Positions 46,147-55,799 of a stretch of 64,000 nt of DNA are shown here, piece after piece. The DNA comes from Echinicola shivajiensis (GTDB taxonomy: Bacteria > Bacteroidota > Bacteroidia > Cytophagales > Cyclobacteriaceae): NCBI RefSeq assembly GCF_018642165.1, contig NZ_JAHHZM010000006.1:186001-250000 (forward strand). Direction: 5' to 3'. The notes beneath the pieces were generated by a model. It was not told where the DNA came from and ran no database searches. It was given only the letters and a program-made list of their open reading frames with translations. The position numbers and the translations under genes are program-made. How positions within the stretch are numbered: position 1 is the first letter of the stretch; the number at the start of each line of letters is the position of its first letter.

Positions 46147-46590
46147 ATGAAATCACTTGAGATTAGCAGTCCTGTGTTCAAGGCAGGACAAGTCATTCCT
46201 GCCAAATATACTTGTCAAGGGATGGATATCAATCCTCCTATTCATATTGGGAAAATACCATATGAGGCAAAAAGCCTTGTTATTAAAGTGGATGATCCAG
46301 ACGCTCCCAATAAAACATGGCTTCATTGGTTGGTTTGGGATGTCGTCCCTAAGGAATCGATTGAAGAAGATATCATTCCTGGAATTCAAGGAATGAATGA
46401 TTTCAATAGAATAAACTATGGTGGTCCTTGTCCCCCTTCTGGGATTCATCGTTATTTTTTTAAGGTATATGCCTTGGATAAATTGCTAGGGTTAGCAGAA
46501 GGTGCGAGTTTAAATGAGATCAATGAGGCTATGAAGGGCCATATTATTGCTTTTGGAGAGCTCATTGGAAACTACGCGATGGCTAAGTAG
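46147..46590 (+). CDS. PEBP-family protein (YbhB/YbcL type), 147 aa
   Basis: Canonical member of the phosphatidylethanolamine-binding family: IPAKYTCQGMDINPPI, the DDPDAPNKTWLHWLVW ligand loop (DPDAP intact) and YGGPCPPSGIHRYFFKVYAL (GPCPP-x-G-x-HRY intact). Cytoplasmic, full length. The ATG at 46147 is preferred; an earlier in-frame start at 46117 adds ten residues with no family match. It is followed after 26 bases by the alcohol dehydrogenase gene, so the two may be co-transcribed. Confidence 0.94.
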   Translation: MKSLEISSPVFKAGQVIPAKYTCQGMDINPPIHIGKIPYEAKSLVIKVDDPDAPNKTWLHWLVWDVVPKESIEEDIIPGIQGMNDFNRINYGGPCPPSGIHRYFFKVYALDKLLGLAEGASLNEINEAMKGHIIAFGELIGNYAMAK

Positions 46591-46616
46591 AATAAATCAA
46601 TTTAACGGTAATTTTT

Positions 46617-47642
46617 ATGAAGGCTTTTGTAATTACGGAAACAGTTGATTTGAATAGTGAAAGGAATTCGCTCAAGGAAGTAGATCTTCCTAAGCCAACA
46701 ATTAATGATGATGAAATATTGATTAAGGTTTCCTGCTGTGGAGTGTGCCACACTGAATTGGACGAAATAGAAGGTAGGACTCCTCCCTCGCATTTACCAA
46801 TGGTTCCAGGACATGAGGTAGTAGGAATAATCGAAAAATGTGGTAATAAAGTTAATGCCTTTAAACCCGGAGACCGGGTAGGTGTGGCATGGATATTTTC
46901 ATCATGCGGTATTTGTGAGTATTGCAAATCAGGTTTGGAAAATTTATGTCCAGCATTTAAAGGAACCGGAAGAGATGAAAATGGTGGTTATGCTGAATTT
47001 ATGCATGTTCCTGCAGAATCAGCTTATTTGATCCCTGATGTATTTTCAGATGAAGAAGCGGCACCATTAATGTGTGCAGGAGCTATTGGCTATCGTTCAC
47101 TTTATTTGACAGGCCTAGAAAATGGGCAGACATTAGGGTTGATGGGATTTGGTGCTTCTGGACATTTAGTATTGAAAATGGTCAAAAAATTAATGCCAGA
47201 TACTGAAGTGCTGGTTTTTACTAGGAACTTAGAAGAACAGAATTTTGCAAAATCAATTGGGGCAAAATGGGCTGGAGAAATTGAGGACAATCCTCCTTTT
47301 TTGCTGAATGCCATGATTGATACTACCCCCGTTTGGAAGACCATGGTTCAGTCATTATTGTACCTTAAGCCTGGGGGGAGGCTAGTAATCAATGCAATCA
47401 GAAAAGAGCATATGGATCAATCTGCCCTACAGGGCATTGTATACGAAAAGCACCTTTGGATGGAAAAAGAAATTAAGTCTGTGGCCAATATTACCCATAA
47501 TGATGTAAAGAAATTTCTTGAATTTGCTGGCAGGGTTTCTTTGAAATCAGTGGTACAGAAATATCCCTTTGAAAGGGCCAATGAGGCAATATGGGATTTG
47601 AAGCATAAGAATGTTAAGGGAGGAAAAGTACTTGTGTGGTAA
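46617..47642 (+). CDS. Zinc-dependent alcohol dehydrogenase family protein, 341 aa
   Basis: Medium-chain dehydrogenase. Catalytic zinc ligands C44 (CGVCHTELDE) and H66-E67 (GHEVVG); structural zinc cysteines C97, C100, C103 and C111 (SCGICEYCKSGLENLC). The nucleotide-binding segment LGLMGFGASGHLVL lies near residue 175. The short form without the usual GxGxxG spacing resembles the TIGR02822 group of zinc alcohol dehydrogenases. NAD(P)H-linked interconversion of a primary alcohol and aldehyde is likely; substrate unknown. Fits a fermentative role within the island. Confidence 0.92.
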   Translation: MKAFVITETVDLNSERNSLKEVDLPKPTINDDEILIKVSCCGVCHTELDEIEGRTPPSHLPMVPGHEVVGIIEKCGNKVNAFKPGDRVGVAWIFSSCGICEYCKSGLENLCPAFKGTGRDENGGYAEFMHVPAESAYLIPDVFSDEEAAPLMCAGAIGYRSLYLTGLENGQTLGLMGFGASGHLVLKMVKKLMPDTEVLVFTRNLEEQNFAKSIGAKWAGEIEDNPPFLLNAMIDTTPVWKTMVQSLLYLKPGGRLVINAIRKEHMDQSALQGIVYEKHLWMEKEIKSVANITHNDVKKFLEFAGRVSLKSVVQKYPFERANEAIWDLKHKNVKGGKVLVW

Positions 47643-47738
47643 GCTTCCAAATACCTCCAACCAATCATTAAGCTTTCTAAGATATACTTCAACCAATGAG
47701 GTATATAATCCTGATTTTTTGCCATCCATTTCTCAGTT

Positions 47739-48233
47739 TTAATGAATGGCATTCAAGTTGACCACTTTTTCGGCAAGAGCACTAAGGTGTTGGTCAACAG
47801 TCTTTTCTTCCTGCAAACTTAAGTGAAGCGCTTTTTTGGCATCATTAAAATTCAATTCCTTGGCATAGGTGGTAAGGATACCATAGCTAGCGATATTATA
47901 ATGGTTATAGTGTTGGATAGAGGCTATTATTCCCGCATCCCTGGCTGAAGGATCCGTACATCTTTTTGCCAATTCAATAGCTTCTTGAATAAGCCCTTTT
48001 ACGGCTAAATTTTCTTCGCCGTGCCTATTTCTATTCAAAGAATTGAAAATGTGATCTATGCGTTCCATTTGATTTCTTGCATGGCCAATATGAAAATCTA
48101 TGGCTTCCTGCAAGCTATTATTACTTGTCTTACCTCTCAATTTTGGATAGGCCTGCAATTGTTCTCTGGTAGCATGATATTGTTCTTTTAATTGCTCAAA
48201 GAACAGTTCTTCTAGGTTGTTAATGCTTTTCAT
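47739..48233 (-). CDS. Ferritin-like DUF892 (YciE/YciF-type) protein, 164 aa
   Basis: Four-helix ferritin-like protein. Family features are the N-terminal LEELFFEQLKEQYHATREQL, an RNQMERIDHIF helix, DAGIIASIQHYNHYNIASYG and LSLQEEKTVDQHLSALAE. Conserved Glu/His residues could bind a di-metal site. Members are induced by osmotic, oxidative and nutrient stress; molecular function is not established. Monocistronic and divergent from the next gene. Confidence 0.92.
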   Translation of the reverse strand: MKSINNLEELFFEQLKEQYHATREQLQAYPKLRGKTSNNSLQEAIDFHIGHARNQMERIDHIFNSLNRNRHGEENLAVKGLIQEAIELAKRCTDPSARDAGIIASIQHYNHYNIASYGILTTYAKELNFNDAKKALHLSLQEEKTVDQHLSALAEKVVNLNAIH

Positions 48234-48357
48234 GATTAATGTATTTTTGCTCTTGCTGATGCAAAGAACATAAGTTGAACATACTATAAAGATAAGCCTA
48301 GCTCATTACTTAAGGTATAATAAGAATTGTTTAGTGGGGATGATTTTGATCATCAAT

Positions 48358-48365
48358 TAAATTTG
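48358..48365 (+). promoter_or_regulatory. Candidate -7 box (TAAATTTG)
   Basis: Matches TAnnTTTG and lies 21 bases before the ATG at 48387. The nearest -33-like element, TTAG at 48331-48334, is imperfect and spaced at 23 bases. Confidence 0.3.
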
Positions 48366-48386
48366 CCCACATAGGTATCTTTATAT

Positions 48387-48737
48387 ATGGATGAAATGGT
48401 CAGAATACATGTCAAATTACTCACAAAGGGTACAAATGATCCTTTGTTTGGAAAGGAGTACAAAGTGAAATTCTATGATAAGGATTTGATCAAGGATGAT
48501 TTACTAGGAGAATCGGATCTTGATGATCACGGAGTGGCCAAATTGTTAATAAATAAAAAGAATTATACATCCCTTGATTCGCCTTTTGAAAGACATCCTG
48601 ATATTTATTTTACTTTTTCTAAAAATGGTAAAGTAATATATAAAAGTCCTGTTTTAGAAAATGTTCATTTGGAAGAGCAATATGGTTACCCAGATGTTCC
48701 GGGCTTGGATTTTGATCTGGGGTCCTACTTGTTGTAG
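48387..48737 (+). CDS. Small beta-rich protein of unknown function, 116 aa
   Basis: Not assigned. Short, acidic, no signal peptide. Alternating strand-like segments (VRIHVKLLTKG, YKVKFYDKDLIKDDLLGE, IYFTFSKNGKVIYKS) and a terminal DVPGLDFDLGSYLL resemble a C2-like or transthyretin-like beta-sandwich, with the D-D-L-L-G-E pattern that in C2 domains shapes a ligand loop. Located between stress-type genes; precedes the erythromycin-esterase-family gene by about 95 bases and may be co-transcribed with it. Confidence 0.75.
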   Translation: MDEMVRIHVKLLTKGTNDPLFGKEYKVKFYDKDLIKDDLLGESDLDDHGVAKLLINKKNYTSLDSPFERHPDIYFTFSKNGKVIYKSPVLENVHLEEQYGYPDVPGLDFDLGSYLL

Positions 48738-48832
48738 AATGAGGGGACACTTTAAGTGAAAAGCATCCTTTTATAGGATGGAAAGGTAGTTAGGGATGCT
48801 CTAGAGTAAGGCATCAATAAAATAGTATCAGT

Positions 48833-50155
48833 ATGTTGATTCCAGGGGAGGAGGCTTTTGAAAGTCATATCCTAAATAAAATAAAAGCGGAAGCTCATGA
48901 TTTGAATAGCTCCCGAGATTTGGACCAATTGATCCAGAAAGGAGGGGATGCGCATTTTGTATTATTGGGGGAAGCATCGCATGGCACCCATGAATATTAT
49001 ACTTGGCGTACAGCAATCAGTAAACGTTTGATTATTGAAAAAGGATACTCATTTATTGGAGTTGAAGGTGACTGGCCTGATTGTTATAGGCTTAACAGAT
49101 ATGTCAAAGGATATTCAGATTCAGGTAAAAGTGCGTATGAAGTTTTAAATAATTTCAATAGATGGCCAACATGGATGTGGGCAAATTGGGAAGTAGTGGC
49201 TTTGGCAGAGTGGATGAAAAAACACAATGAAGGGCTTCCCATTGAAAAAAAAGTTGGCTTTTACGGATTAGATGTGTACAGTCTGGGGGAATCAATTGAG
49301 GCTATTCTTAATTATCTTGAAAAATCGGATCCAAAAGCCTACCTGACCGCTTTAAAAGCCGTTGAATGCTTTGAACCCTATAGTTTTGAGGGGATCGATT
49401 ATGCCAGGTCCACTCAATTTGTTCCAAAAAACTGTGAAAAGGAAGTAGTTGATTTACTTAGGGATATCCGTACTAATATAAGTAATTATAATACGGATGT
49501 GGAAACTGTTTTTAGTACTGAACAAAATGCGCTTGTAGCCCTTCATGCAGAGAATTATTATAGGGAAATGATTAAAGGTGGACCACGTTCATGGAATATT
49601 CGGGACATGCATATGGTAGATACATTGAACCGATTGATGGATTTCCATGGTGAACAAGCCAAAGCCATTGTTTGGGAACATAATACTCATATCGGTGATG
49701 CTAGGGCCACTAATATGACCAAGCATGGTATGATAAATGTAGGCCAATTATTAAGTTCCCAATATAAAGGAAAGGGTGTGATTAAATTAGGCTTTGGTTC
49801 TTACCAAGGAGCAGTTATTGCTAGTCGTAGTTGGGGAGAAGCAATGCATAAAATGATTGTTCCTAAGGGGATAGAAGGAAGTTGGGAATTCTTGCTGAAT
49901 AAAGCCGGTGTAGAAAATAAAATAATATTTTTAGACCAATGGAGGGAAGATTCTAACTTTGATTGGCCGATAGCTCACCGGGCAATTGGCGTGATTTATC
50001 ATCCTGAGAAAGAATATATTGGTAATTATGTTTTGAGTATTATTCCTCAACGTTATGATCTGTTTATATACATCAATACGACCAAGGCCTTAAATCCTTT
50101 ACATATTAGACCTGATGGGCATCAAATACCAGACACTTATCCTTGGGGTTTTTAG
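48833..50155 (+). CDS. Erythromycin-esterase-family protein, 440 aa
   Basis: EreA/ChaN-like fold hydrolase. Family motifs are FVLLGEASHGTHEYY near residue 45, GVEGDWPDCYRLNRYV with catalytic-type Glu, and VWEHNTHIGDARATNM with the key His. Cytoplasmic. Chromosomal members outside resistance contexts are common in stress clusters beside phosphoribosyltransferases and dienelactone-hydrolase-like proteins, both of which occur 12 kb upstream here. Macrolide resistance should not be assumed. Confidence 0.92.
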   Translation: MLIPGEEAFESHILNKIKAEAHDLNSSRDLDQLIQKGGDAHFVLLGEASHGTHEYYTWRTAISKRLIIEKGYSFIGVEGDWPDCYRLNRYVKGYSDSGKSAYEVLNNFNRWPTWMWANWEVVALAEWMKKHNEGLPIEKKVGFYGLDVYSLGESIEAILNYLEKSDPKAYLTALKAVECFEPYSFEGIDYARSTQFVPKNCEKEVVDLLRDIRTNISNYNTDVETVFSTEQNALVALHAENYYREMIKGGPRSWNIRDMHMVDTLNRLMDFHGEQAKAIVWEHNTHIGDARATNMTKHGMINVGQLLSSQYKGKGVIKLGFGSYQGAVIASRSWGEAMHKMIVPKGIEGSWEFLLNKAGVENKIIFLDQWREDSNFDWPIAHRAIGVIYHPEKEYIGNYVLSIIPQRYDLFIYINTTKALNPLHIRPDGHQIPDTYPWGF

Positions 50156-50374
50156 TATTTATTTTTTAGAACAAGGAATCTCTTATCTAGGACAGACTTG
50201 ATTTTTTGCATTTACTATATGTAAAAGCAAGCCAACAGCAATCAAAATTTCTTATTTGGATGATTTGTGTCATCATCTGTTCTATGCATGTTTTATAATT
50301 TGTATTCTATAATCAATAAATAAAGCATCAGTTGATGGTTTTACTGTGATCTGAAAATTATTTGTTAAATCCCC

Positions 50375-52090
50375 ATGTTAAGTCCTAATCTAAAAGATTA
50401 CATTGAAAAGTATAACTCCTTTGATTGGGAAGATGAAAGCCAATGTTTTGGAAAGCTTTCTCCTGATATAGGGCTGAATATTGCAAATGAAGCAGTGGAT
50501 AGACACGCTGATAGCCCGTTAAGAGATGCCATATCCATTAGAGTGATCCGAAAGGACCACACAAGACAAGATCTTACCTATGCTTCGCTAAAAGTGGAGA
50601 CATCCAAATTTGCCAATGTTTTGGAAAACGTGGACGTCAAAAAAGGAGAAACGGTTTGTTCGCTTTTGGGAAGGGTTCAAGAGCTATACATTACAGCTTT
50701 GGGCACCTTAAAAAGAGGTGCTATTTTTTGTCCATTGTTCTCTGTATTCGGTCCAGAACCAATTTTCCAGAGACTTTCAAAAGGAGAGGCTTCCTTATTG
50801 GTGACGACTAAGTCGTTTTATGAAAAAAAGGTTGAAAAACTCATCGATCGATTACCTCATCTCAGATACATTTTATTGATAGACTTGGAAGAAGATTTGT
50901 CAGAAAAGGTATTATCCTTTGATCGATGGATGAAAAGAGCTTCATCCTCATTTAGTATTCCATTTACCTCTCCTGAAGATCCTGCGCTCCTTCATTTTAC
51001 CAGCGGAACTACTGGTATGCCCAAAGGTGCTCTACATGTACATAAAGCAGTTTACACACATTATTTAACTGGAAGGCTGGTATTGGATTTTCATAAAAGT
51101 GATGTGTTTTGGTGCACAGCAGACCCAGGTTGGGTAACTGGAACATCTTATGGGATTATTTCGCCTTTGGTGAACGGGGTTACCAGTATTGTGGATGAGC
51201 AGGAGTTTGATGCTATGAGATGGTATCAAATCCTCGAACAGGAGAAAGTGAATATTTGGTATACTGCTCCCACGGCCATCAGGCGATTGATGAGGACCGA
51301 AATGGATCCCAAAAAGGAATTTGACTTGAGTAATTTACGTCTAGTGCTTAGTGTTGGAGAACCGTTGCATGCGGCTGAGGTGGTATGGGCCCAACAGGCA
51401 TTTGGTGTGCCCGTTTTGGATAATTGGTGGCAAACGGAAACTGGGGGCATTATGATTGCCAATTACCGAAGCATGGAAGTAAGACCAGGATCCATGGGGA
51501 AGCCTTTGCCCGGGATAGAGGCTGCAGTGGCGGAGATTGATGGAGATAACATTGAATTGATTATGGGGCCTGAAGCCCAAGGGCATTTGGTTTTGAAAAA
51601 AGGTTTTCCCTCTATGTTCAGAGATTATCTACATGAGCATGAACGTTATAATAAATGCTTTATAGGTGATTGGTATATTACAGGTGATTTGGCCAAAATT
51701 GACAAAGATGGTTATTTCTGGTTTGTAGCTCGTGCTGATGATATTATCAAGACTTCTGGTCATATGGTGGGACCTTTTGAGGTGGAAAGTTGTCTGATGA
51801 TGCATCCTTCTGTGGCAGAAGCAGCGGTAATAGGTAAGCCTGAAGCATCGATTGGCGAGATGGTAAAAGCTTTTGTGATTTTGAAAGATGGTGTAAAGGA
51901 GAATAGCGAAACGAAACTGGATATTATTGGTTTTGCCCGAAAGGAATTAGGGCCAGCTGTAGCGCCCAAGGAAATAGCATTTGTACAGCAATTGCCCAAA
52001 ACCCGGAGTGGGAAAATTTTGAGAAGACTTTTGAAAGCCCGTGAGATGGGATTACCTGAAGGAGACCTTTCAACCTTAGAACCTAGCTGA
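50375..52090 (+). CDS. acsA: Acetyl-CoA synthetase (AMP-forming), AcsA-type, 571 aa
   Basis: Activates acetate with ATP and CoA. Core motifs: LHFTSGTTGMPKGALH (phosphate loop), DNWWQTETGG (acetate/AMP site), YWYTGD-like WYITGDLA, and the C-terminal catalytic K547 in RSGKILRRLL, a known acetylation target in this family. The 571-residue length matches the AcsA form of Bacillus rather than the ~650-residue Acs. It lies 55 bases upstream of the pyruvate dehydrogenase genes and probably shares their transcript. Confidence 0.93.
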   Translation: MLSPNLKDYIEKYNSFDWEDESQCFGKLSPDIGLNIANEAVDRHADSPLRDAISIRVIRKDHTRQDLTYASLKVETSKFANVLENVDVKKGETVCSLLGRVQELYITALGTLKRGAIFCPLFSVFGPEPIFQRLSKGEASLLVTTKSFYEKKVEKLIDRLPHLRYILLIDLEEDLSEKVLSFDRWMKRASSSFSIPFTSPEDPALLHFTSGTTGMPKGALHVHKAVYTHYLTGRLVLDFHKSDVFWCTADPGWVTGTSYGIISPLVNGVTSIVDEQEFDAMRWYQILEQEKVNIWYTAPTAIRRLMRTEMDPKKEFDLSNLRLVLSVGEPLHAAEVVWAQQAFGVPVLDNWWQTETGGIMIANYRSMEVRPGSMGKPLPGIEAAVAEIDGDNIELIMGPEAQGHLVLKKGFPSMFRDYLHEHERYNKCFIGDWYITGDLAKIDKDGYFWFVARADDIIKTSGHMVGPFEVESCLMMHPSVAEAAVIGKPEASIGEMVKAFVILKDGVKENSETKLDIIGFARKELGPAVAPKEIAFVQQLPKTRSGKILRRLLKAREMGLPEGDLSTLEPS

Positions 52091-52145
52091 TAGACTTATC
52101 CCGATGTCAATATAAACCCAATAATTAACTTGATACCTTCTAGAT

Positions 52146-53159
52146 ATGAAACGTAATCCTTCCCCAAAAAAAAGTTCATCAGGAGAAGAAGAGCGAGCTT
52201 TACTCTCCCAAATGATGCTAATTAGAAAGTTTGAGGAAAAAGCAGCCGAACAATATACAAAAGAAAAGATCAGGGGTTTTTTGCATTTATATATTGGAGA
52301 AGAGGCTGTGGCTGTAGGAGTCATCCAGGCCTTGGCCGAGGAAGATAATATTTTATGTACCTACCGGGAACATGGACATGCTTTGATGAGAGGATTGGAT
52401 CCGGGAGTCATTATGGCAGAAATGTATGGAAAGCTGGATGGATGCAGCAAAGGAAGAGGTGGCTCCATGCATCTGTTTGATGTAGACAAGCATTTTTTTG
52501 GGGGAAGTGCCATAGTTGGAGGACACTTAGCCATGTCAGTGGGAATGGCATTGGCTTCAAAGAAACAGAAAAAAAAGAATGTAACTTGTTGCTTTTTTGG
52601 AGAAGGTGCTACAGCTGAGGGAGAATTTCATGAAGCGATGAACCTAGCAGCTTTATGGAAAGTACCGGTATTATTTGTCTGTGAGAATAACCTTTATGCT
52701 ATGGGGACAGCATTAAGGTATACCCATGCTATGCAGGATTTAAAGAGAAAAGGTGATGCTTATGGTATTACTTCCGTAGAAGTGGACGGAATGGATATTA
52801 TGGCCATTCGAAAAGCAGCTAATGAAGCAGTAAAGTATATCAAAGAAAATGGGAAGCCCTATTTTCTGGTCTTTAATACTTATCGCTTTAGGGCACACTC
52901 CATGTTTGACGCGGAGCTCTACCGCGATAAAAAGGAAGTGGAAGAATGGAAGAAAAAAGATCCAATTCCCAAATTCCAAGGCCAATTAAAACAGAAAAAG
53001 CAACTGTCCAATCAACAAATTGAAGAAATGGAAAGAGATATAGAAAGTCAAATCAAAAAGGCTGTCTCTTTTGCTGAAAAAGGAAGTTTTGAGCCTGTTG
53101 AGGATCTTGAAAAATTTGTTTATAGCAACAATAATGGTGAAGGTAATAATAAGCTCTAA
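52146..53159 (+). CDS. pdhA: Pyruvate (2-oxoacid) dehydrogenase E1 subunit alpha, 337 aa
   Basis: Thiamine-diphosphate subunit. ThDP/Mg motif from FFGEGATAEGEFHEAMN to the pair of Asn in VCENN; regulatory-type loop YRFRAHSMFDAELYR; early block REHGHALMRGLDPG. Full length for the alpha2beta2 type. Pyruvate is the likely substrate because acetyl-CoA synthetase is adjacent, but acetoin or branched-chain 2-oxoacids are alternatives. Followed by the beta gene after 35 bases. Confidence 0.92.
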   Translation: MKRNPSPKKSSSGEEERALLSQMMLIRKFEEKAAEQYTKEKIRGFLHLYIGEEAVAVGVIQALAEEDNILCTYREHGHALMRGLDPGVIMAEMYGKLDGCSKGRGGSMHLFDVDKHFFGGSAIVGGHLAMSVGMALASKKQKKKNVTCCFFGEGATAEGEFHEAMNLAALWKVPVLFVCENNLYAMGTALRYTHAMQDLKRKGDAYGITSVEVDGMDIMAIRKAANEAVKYIKENGKPYFLVFNTYRFRAHSMFDAELYRDKKEVEEWKKKDPIPKFQGQLKQKKQLSNQQIEEMERDIESQIKKAVSFAEKGSFEPVEDLEKFVYSNNNGEGNNKL

Positions 53160-53194
53160 GGAAAGATGATATATTAAACCATAGAATAGTATCC

Positions 53195-54190
53195 ATGGAC
53201 AAGGAAAACACCATAAAAATAACCTACCGGGAAGCTTTAAAACAGGCTGTTCGAGAAGCCCTCATCAATGATAAACATGTTTTTCTTATGGGAGAAGATG
53301 TTGGTCGATATGGCGGGGCATTTGCTGTTAGCAAAGGATTATTTGATGAGTTCGGTCCTGAAAGGATTATGGATGTCCCTTTGTCGGAATCAGGCTTCGT
53401 AGGGGCAGGAATAGGAGCTTCACTAGCTGGAATGAAACCTATTGTGGAAATCATGACGGTAAACTTCAGCCTATTGGCTATGGACCAAATTGTAAATAAT
53501 GCGGCTACCTTACTTCATATGTCTGGTGGGCAGGTTAATGTTCCCGTAGTGATGAGAATAGGTTGTGGTATAGGCAGACAATTGGCGGCTCAACATTCCC
53601 ATAGCTGGGAGCCATTTTTTGCACATGTACCTGGATTAATTGTATTGTCAGTAGGAACTCATGAGGATGCCAGAGGAATGCTTGCAGAGGCGCTGAAAAG
53701 CCCTGATCCAGTGATTTTGTTGGAATATACTTTTATGTTGAATATGGAGAGGGAAATTTTATCTGATCCTTTTACAGTGGATATTAGCAAAGCAAAGATT
53801 AGGCGTGAAGGAAGGGATATAAGCCTAATAACTTATGGCAATGGTGTTTATAAAAGCTTGGAAGCGGCAGAAAAACTCTCTGATTTGGGTATTGAGGTTG
53901 AGGTGCTTGATTTACGGGTATTGAGGCCCTTGGATGAAGAAAGTATCCTATCCACAGTGAGCAAAACCCATAGAGCAATAGTGGTAGAAGATGCTTGGAA
54001 ATCGGTTGGGATAGCTTCGGAGGTTTTAGCAAGAATTAGCGAAAAAGCTTTCTTTGAGCTTGATGCTCCTTTAAATAGACTTTGTGGGGTGGAAGTTCCC
54101 ATTCCTTATCCAAAGCATCTAGAAGATGCTTCCGTTCCCCAGGTTCAAGATATTGTCGATTCAGTAAAAAAAATGATGGGTCATGATTGA
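53195..54190 (+). CDS. pdhB: Pyruvate (2-oxoacid) dehydrogenase E1 subunit beta, 331 aa
   Basis: Partner of E1alpha. Marks are VFLMGEDVGRYGGAFAVSKG, PLSESGFVGAGIGASLAGMKP and the C-terminal VEVLDLRVLRPLDEES plus VVEDAWKSVGIASEV. Overlaps the E2 gene by eight bases, so E1beta and E2 are translationally coupled. Complete at family length. Confidence 0.94.
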   Translation: MDKENTIKITYREALKQAVREALINDKHVFLMGEDVGRYGGAFAVSKGLFDEFGPERIMDVPLSESGFVGAGIGASLAGMKPIVEIMTVNFSLLAMDQIVNNAATLLHMSGGQVNVPVVMRIGCGIGRQLAAQHSHSWEPFFAHVPGLIVLSVGTHEDARGMLAEALKSPDPVILLEYTFMLNMEREILSDPFTVDISKAKIRREGRDISLITYGNGVYKSLEAAEKLSDLGIEVEVLDLRVLRPLDEESILSTVSKTHRAIVVEDAWKSVGIASEVLARISEKAFFELDAPLNRLCGVEVPIPYPKHLEDASVPQVQDIVDSVKKMMGHD

Positions 54191-55379
54191 ATTTAAAATG
54201 CCTAGTTTGGGAGCCGACATGGAAGTGGGCACCTTGGTAGAATGGAGGAAAAAGATTGGTGATCTCCTCAAGCAAGGTGATATCATTGCAGATGTGGATA
54301 CCCAAAAAGGATTAATAGAAATTGAAGTCTTTGATGATGGGATCCTTGATCAGATGTTGGTTAAAGAGGGGGAAAAAGTCCCCGTAGGAACTGTTTTGGC
54401 CTTGATAAAGCCATTAGATGGGGAAGAAAAAAATATAGAAGGTTCAGGACCACTTCCAGAAATAAAGGAGCCAAAAGATAAGCAAGTCATTCTTCCTGTT
54501 GAAAAGCGCTTGAAAATTACCCCATTGGCAAAAATAATGGCCATTGACAATAAAATTGATTATTCTCAACTAAATGGAACTGGGCCAGAAGGGGAAATTG
54601 TCAAAAGGGATATTGAAAAAGCAATAGAGGAAGCTGCTGTGTTAAAAGCCTCTCCTAAGGAAGAAGCAATTATAGAGCCCTTAAGGGAAGATCTTGAAAA
54701 GAAAAACAATATACCCTCTCTTAGGTCAATAAGGGCTGCTGTAGCAGCAGCAATGAGTAAATCAAAACGGGAGATTCCACATTACTATGTAGAAAAGAAG
54801 ATTGATTTGAGTATTGCTTTGGAATGGCTAAGAAAGAATAATGAAGAACGTAGCGTGCAAAAAAGACTGTTGCCAGCTGCACTTTATATTAAAGCTTTAG
54901 CCAGTGCAATTGACGAAGTACCTGACATAAATGGGGTTTGGGAGGATGAACTAATCATAAAAAATGAAATCAATATAGGGTTTGTGATATCCCTTAGGGG
55001 AGGGGGAATCATTGTACCTTCTATAAAAAATGCTGATTTGAAAAGTATTGACGAGATCATGGAATGGATCAATGATATCATTCCTAGAGCAAGGGCCTTC
55101 AAATTACGGAGTTCTGATTTATCAGAGGCTACCATAACACTCACCAACCTTGGGGAAGGTGGGGCCGATCGGGTTTTTGGGATTATTTATCCTCCCCAAG
55201 TAGCGATTATTGGTCTGGGAAATGTGCTTGAAGAAGCCTTTGCAGAAAATGCAATGATGGGAATTCGACCAGTAATTTATGCAACATTGGCTGGGGACCA
55301 TAGGGCTACTGATGGCTTGATTGGAAGTCGATTTTTGTCTGCACTCGATAAGAACTTACAAAACCCTGATAAATTATGA
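54183..55379 (+). CDS. Dihydrolipoamide acyltransferase (E2), 398 aa
   Basis: One lipoyl domain (residues 1-78; lipoyl Lys K42 in DVDTQKGLIEIEV), a peripheral-subunit-binding domain (about 111-148, KITPLAKIMAIDNKI), then the catalytic domain (about 175-398) with the active-site H373-R-A-T-D377-G378. Transfers the acyl group from E1 to CoA. No E3 (dihydrolipoamide dehydrogenase) gene is adjacent, so E3 would be shared from elsewhere. Overlaps the ACP gene by four bases (ATGA). Confidence 0.93.
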   Translation: MIEFKMPSLGADMEVGTLVEWRKKIGDLLKQGDIIADVDTQKGLIEIEVFDDGILDQMLVKEGEKVPVGTVLALIKPLDGEEKNIEGSGPLPEIKEPKDKQVILPVEKRLKITPLAKIMAIDNKIDYSQLNGTGPEGEIVKRDIEKAIEEAAVLKASPKEEAIIEPLREDLEKKNNIPSLRSIRAAVAAAMSKSKREIPHYYVEKKIDLSIALEWLRKNNEERSVQKRLLPAALYIKALASAIDEVPDINGVWEDELIIKNEINIGFVISLRGGGIIVPSIKNADLKSIDEIMEWINDIIPRARAFKLRSSDLSEATITLTNLGEGGADRVFGIIYPPQVAIIGLGNVLEEAFAENAMMGIRPVIYATLAGDHRATDGLIGSRFLSALDKNLQNPDKL

Positions 55380-55621
55380 AAGATGAGGAATTGCTCAAGA
55401 TCGTTTATGACTTATTGAAACAGATTGCGCCTGAAACTGATCCAAGCAGTTTAAGTTTGGATGAAAATATAAGAGAATCCCTAAATATAGATTCTTATGA
55501 TGCTTTGCAGTTCATTGTAGCTTTGAGTGAGAAGTTAGGAGTGGATATCCCTGAAAAGGATTATGGACAGACTAGCAATTTGAAAAATCTACTGAGGTAT
55601 TTAGAAAAAAAGCTCAATTGA
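55376..55621 (+). CDS. Acyl carrier protein, 81 aa
   Basis: Small acidic four-helix carrier. The phosphopantetheine attachment site is S40 in NIDSYDALQFI (D-S-x-D/E). It starts inside the E2 stop codon, so it is made together with the dehydrogenase complex. It is not the housekeeping fatty-acid ACP by context. A role in accepting or storing acyl groups from this complex is a guess; the physical coupling is what is seen. Confidence 0.92.
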   Translation: MKDEELLKIVYDLLKQIAPETDPSSLSLDENIRESLNIDSYDALQFIVALSEKLGVDIPEKDYGQTSNLKNLLRYLEKKLN

Positions 55622-55799
55622 GAGTGATTTATAATTGAAGTCAATCAATTCTTAAATAGAAGTAAGACATTCAGGTACAGCCACCTCATTTTTACAGATT
55701 TAATTATCTTATTTAAAGCCAAAGAATTATGCCCCAGAAAAATTGCATTCAGAGATTTGGTATGACTGGAGTTTATTGACTAACATAAAATATGATCCT

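Noticed and set aside
47547-47729. 60-codon frame on the - strand between the alcohol dehydrogenase and DUF892 genes
   Set aside because: Most of it overlaps the end of the well-supported alcohol dehydrogenase on the other strand; no family match and no start context. At most the first 29 codons could be a remnant.
48833-50155. Macrolide resistance gene
   Set aside because: The protein belongs to the broad erythromycin-esterase family, but its setting among stress genes and the wide spread of non-resistance members do not support a resistance call.
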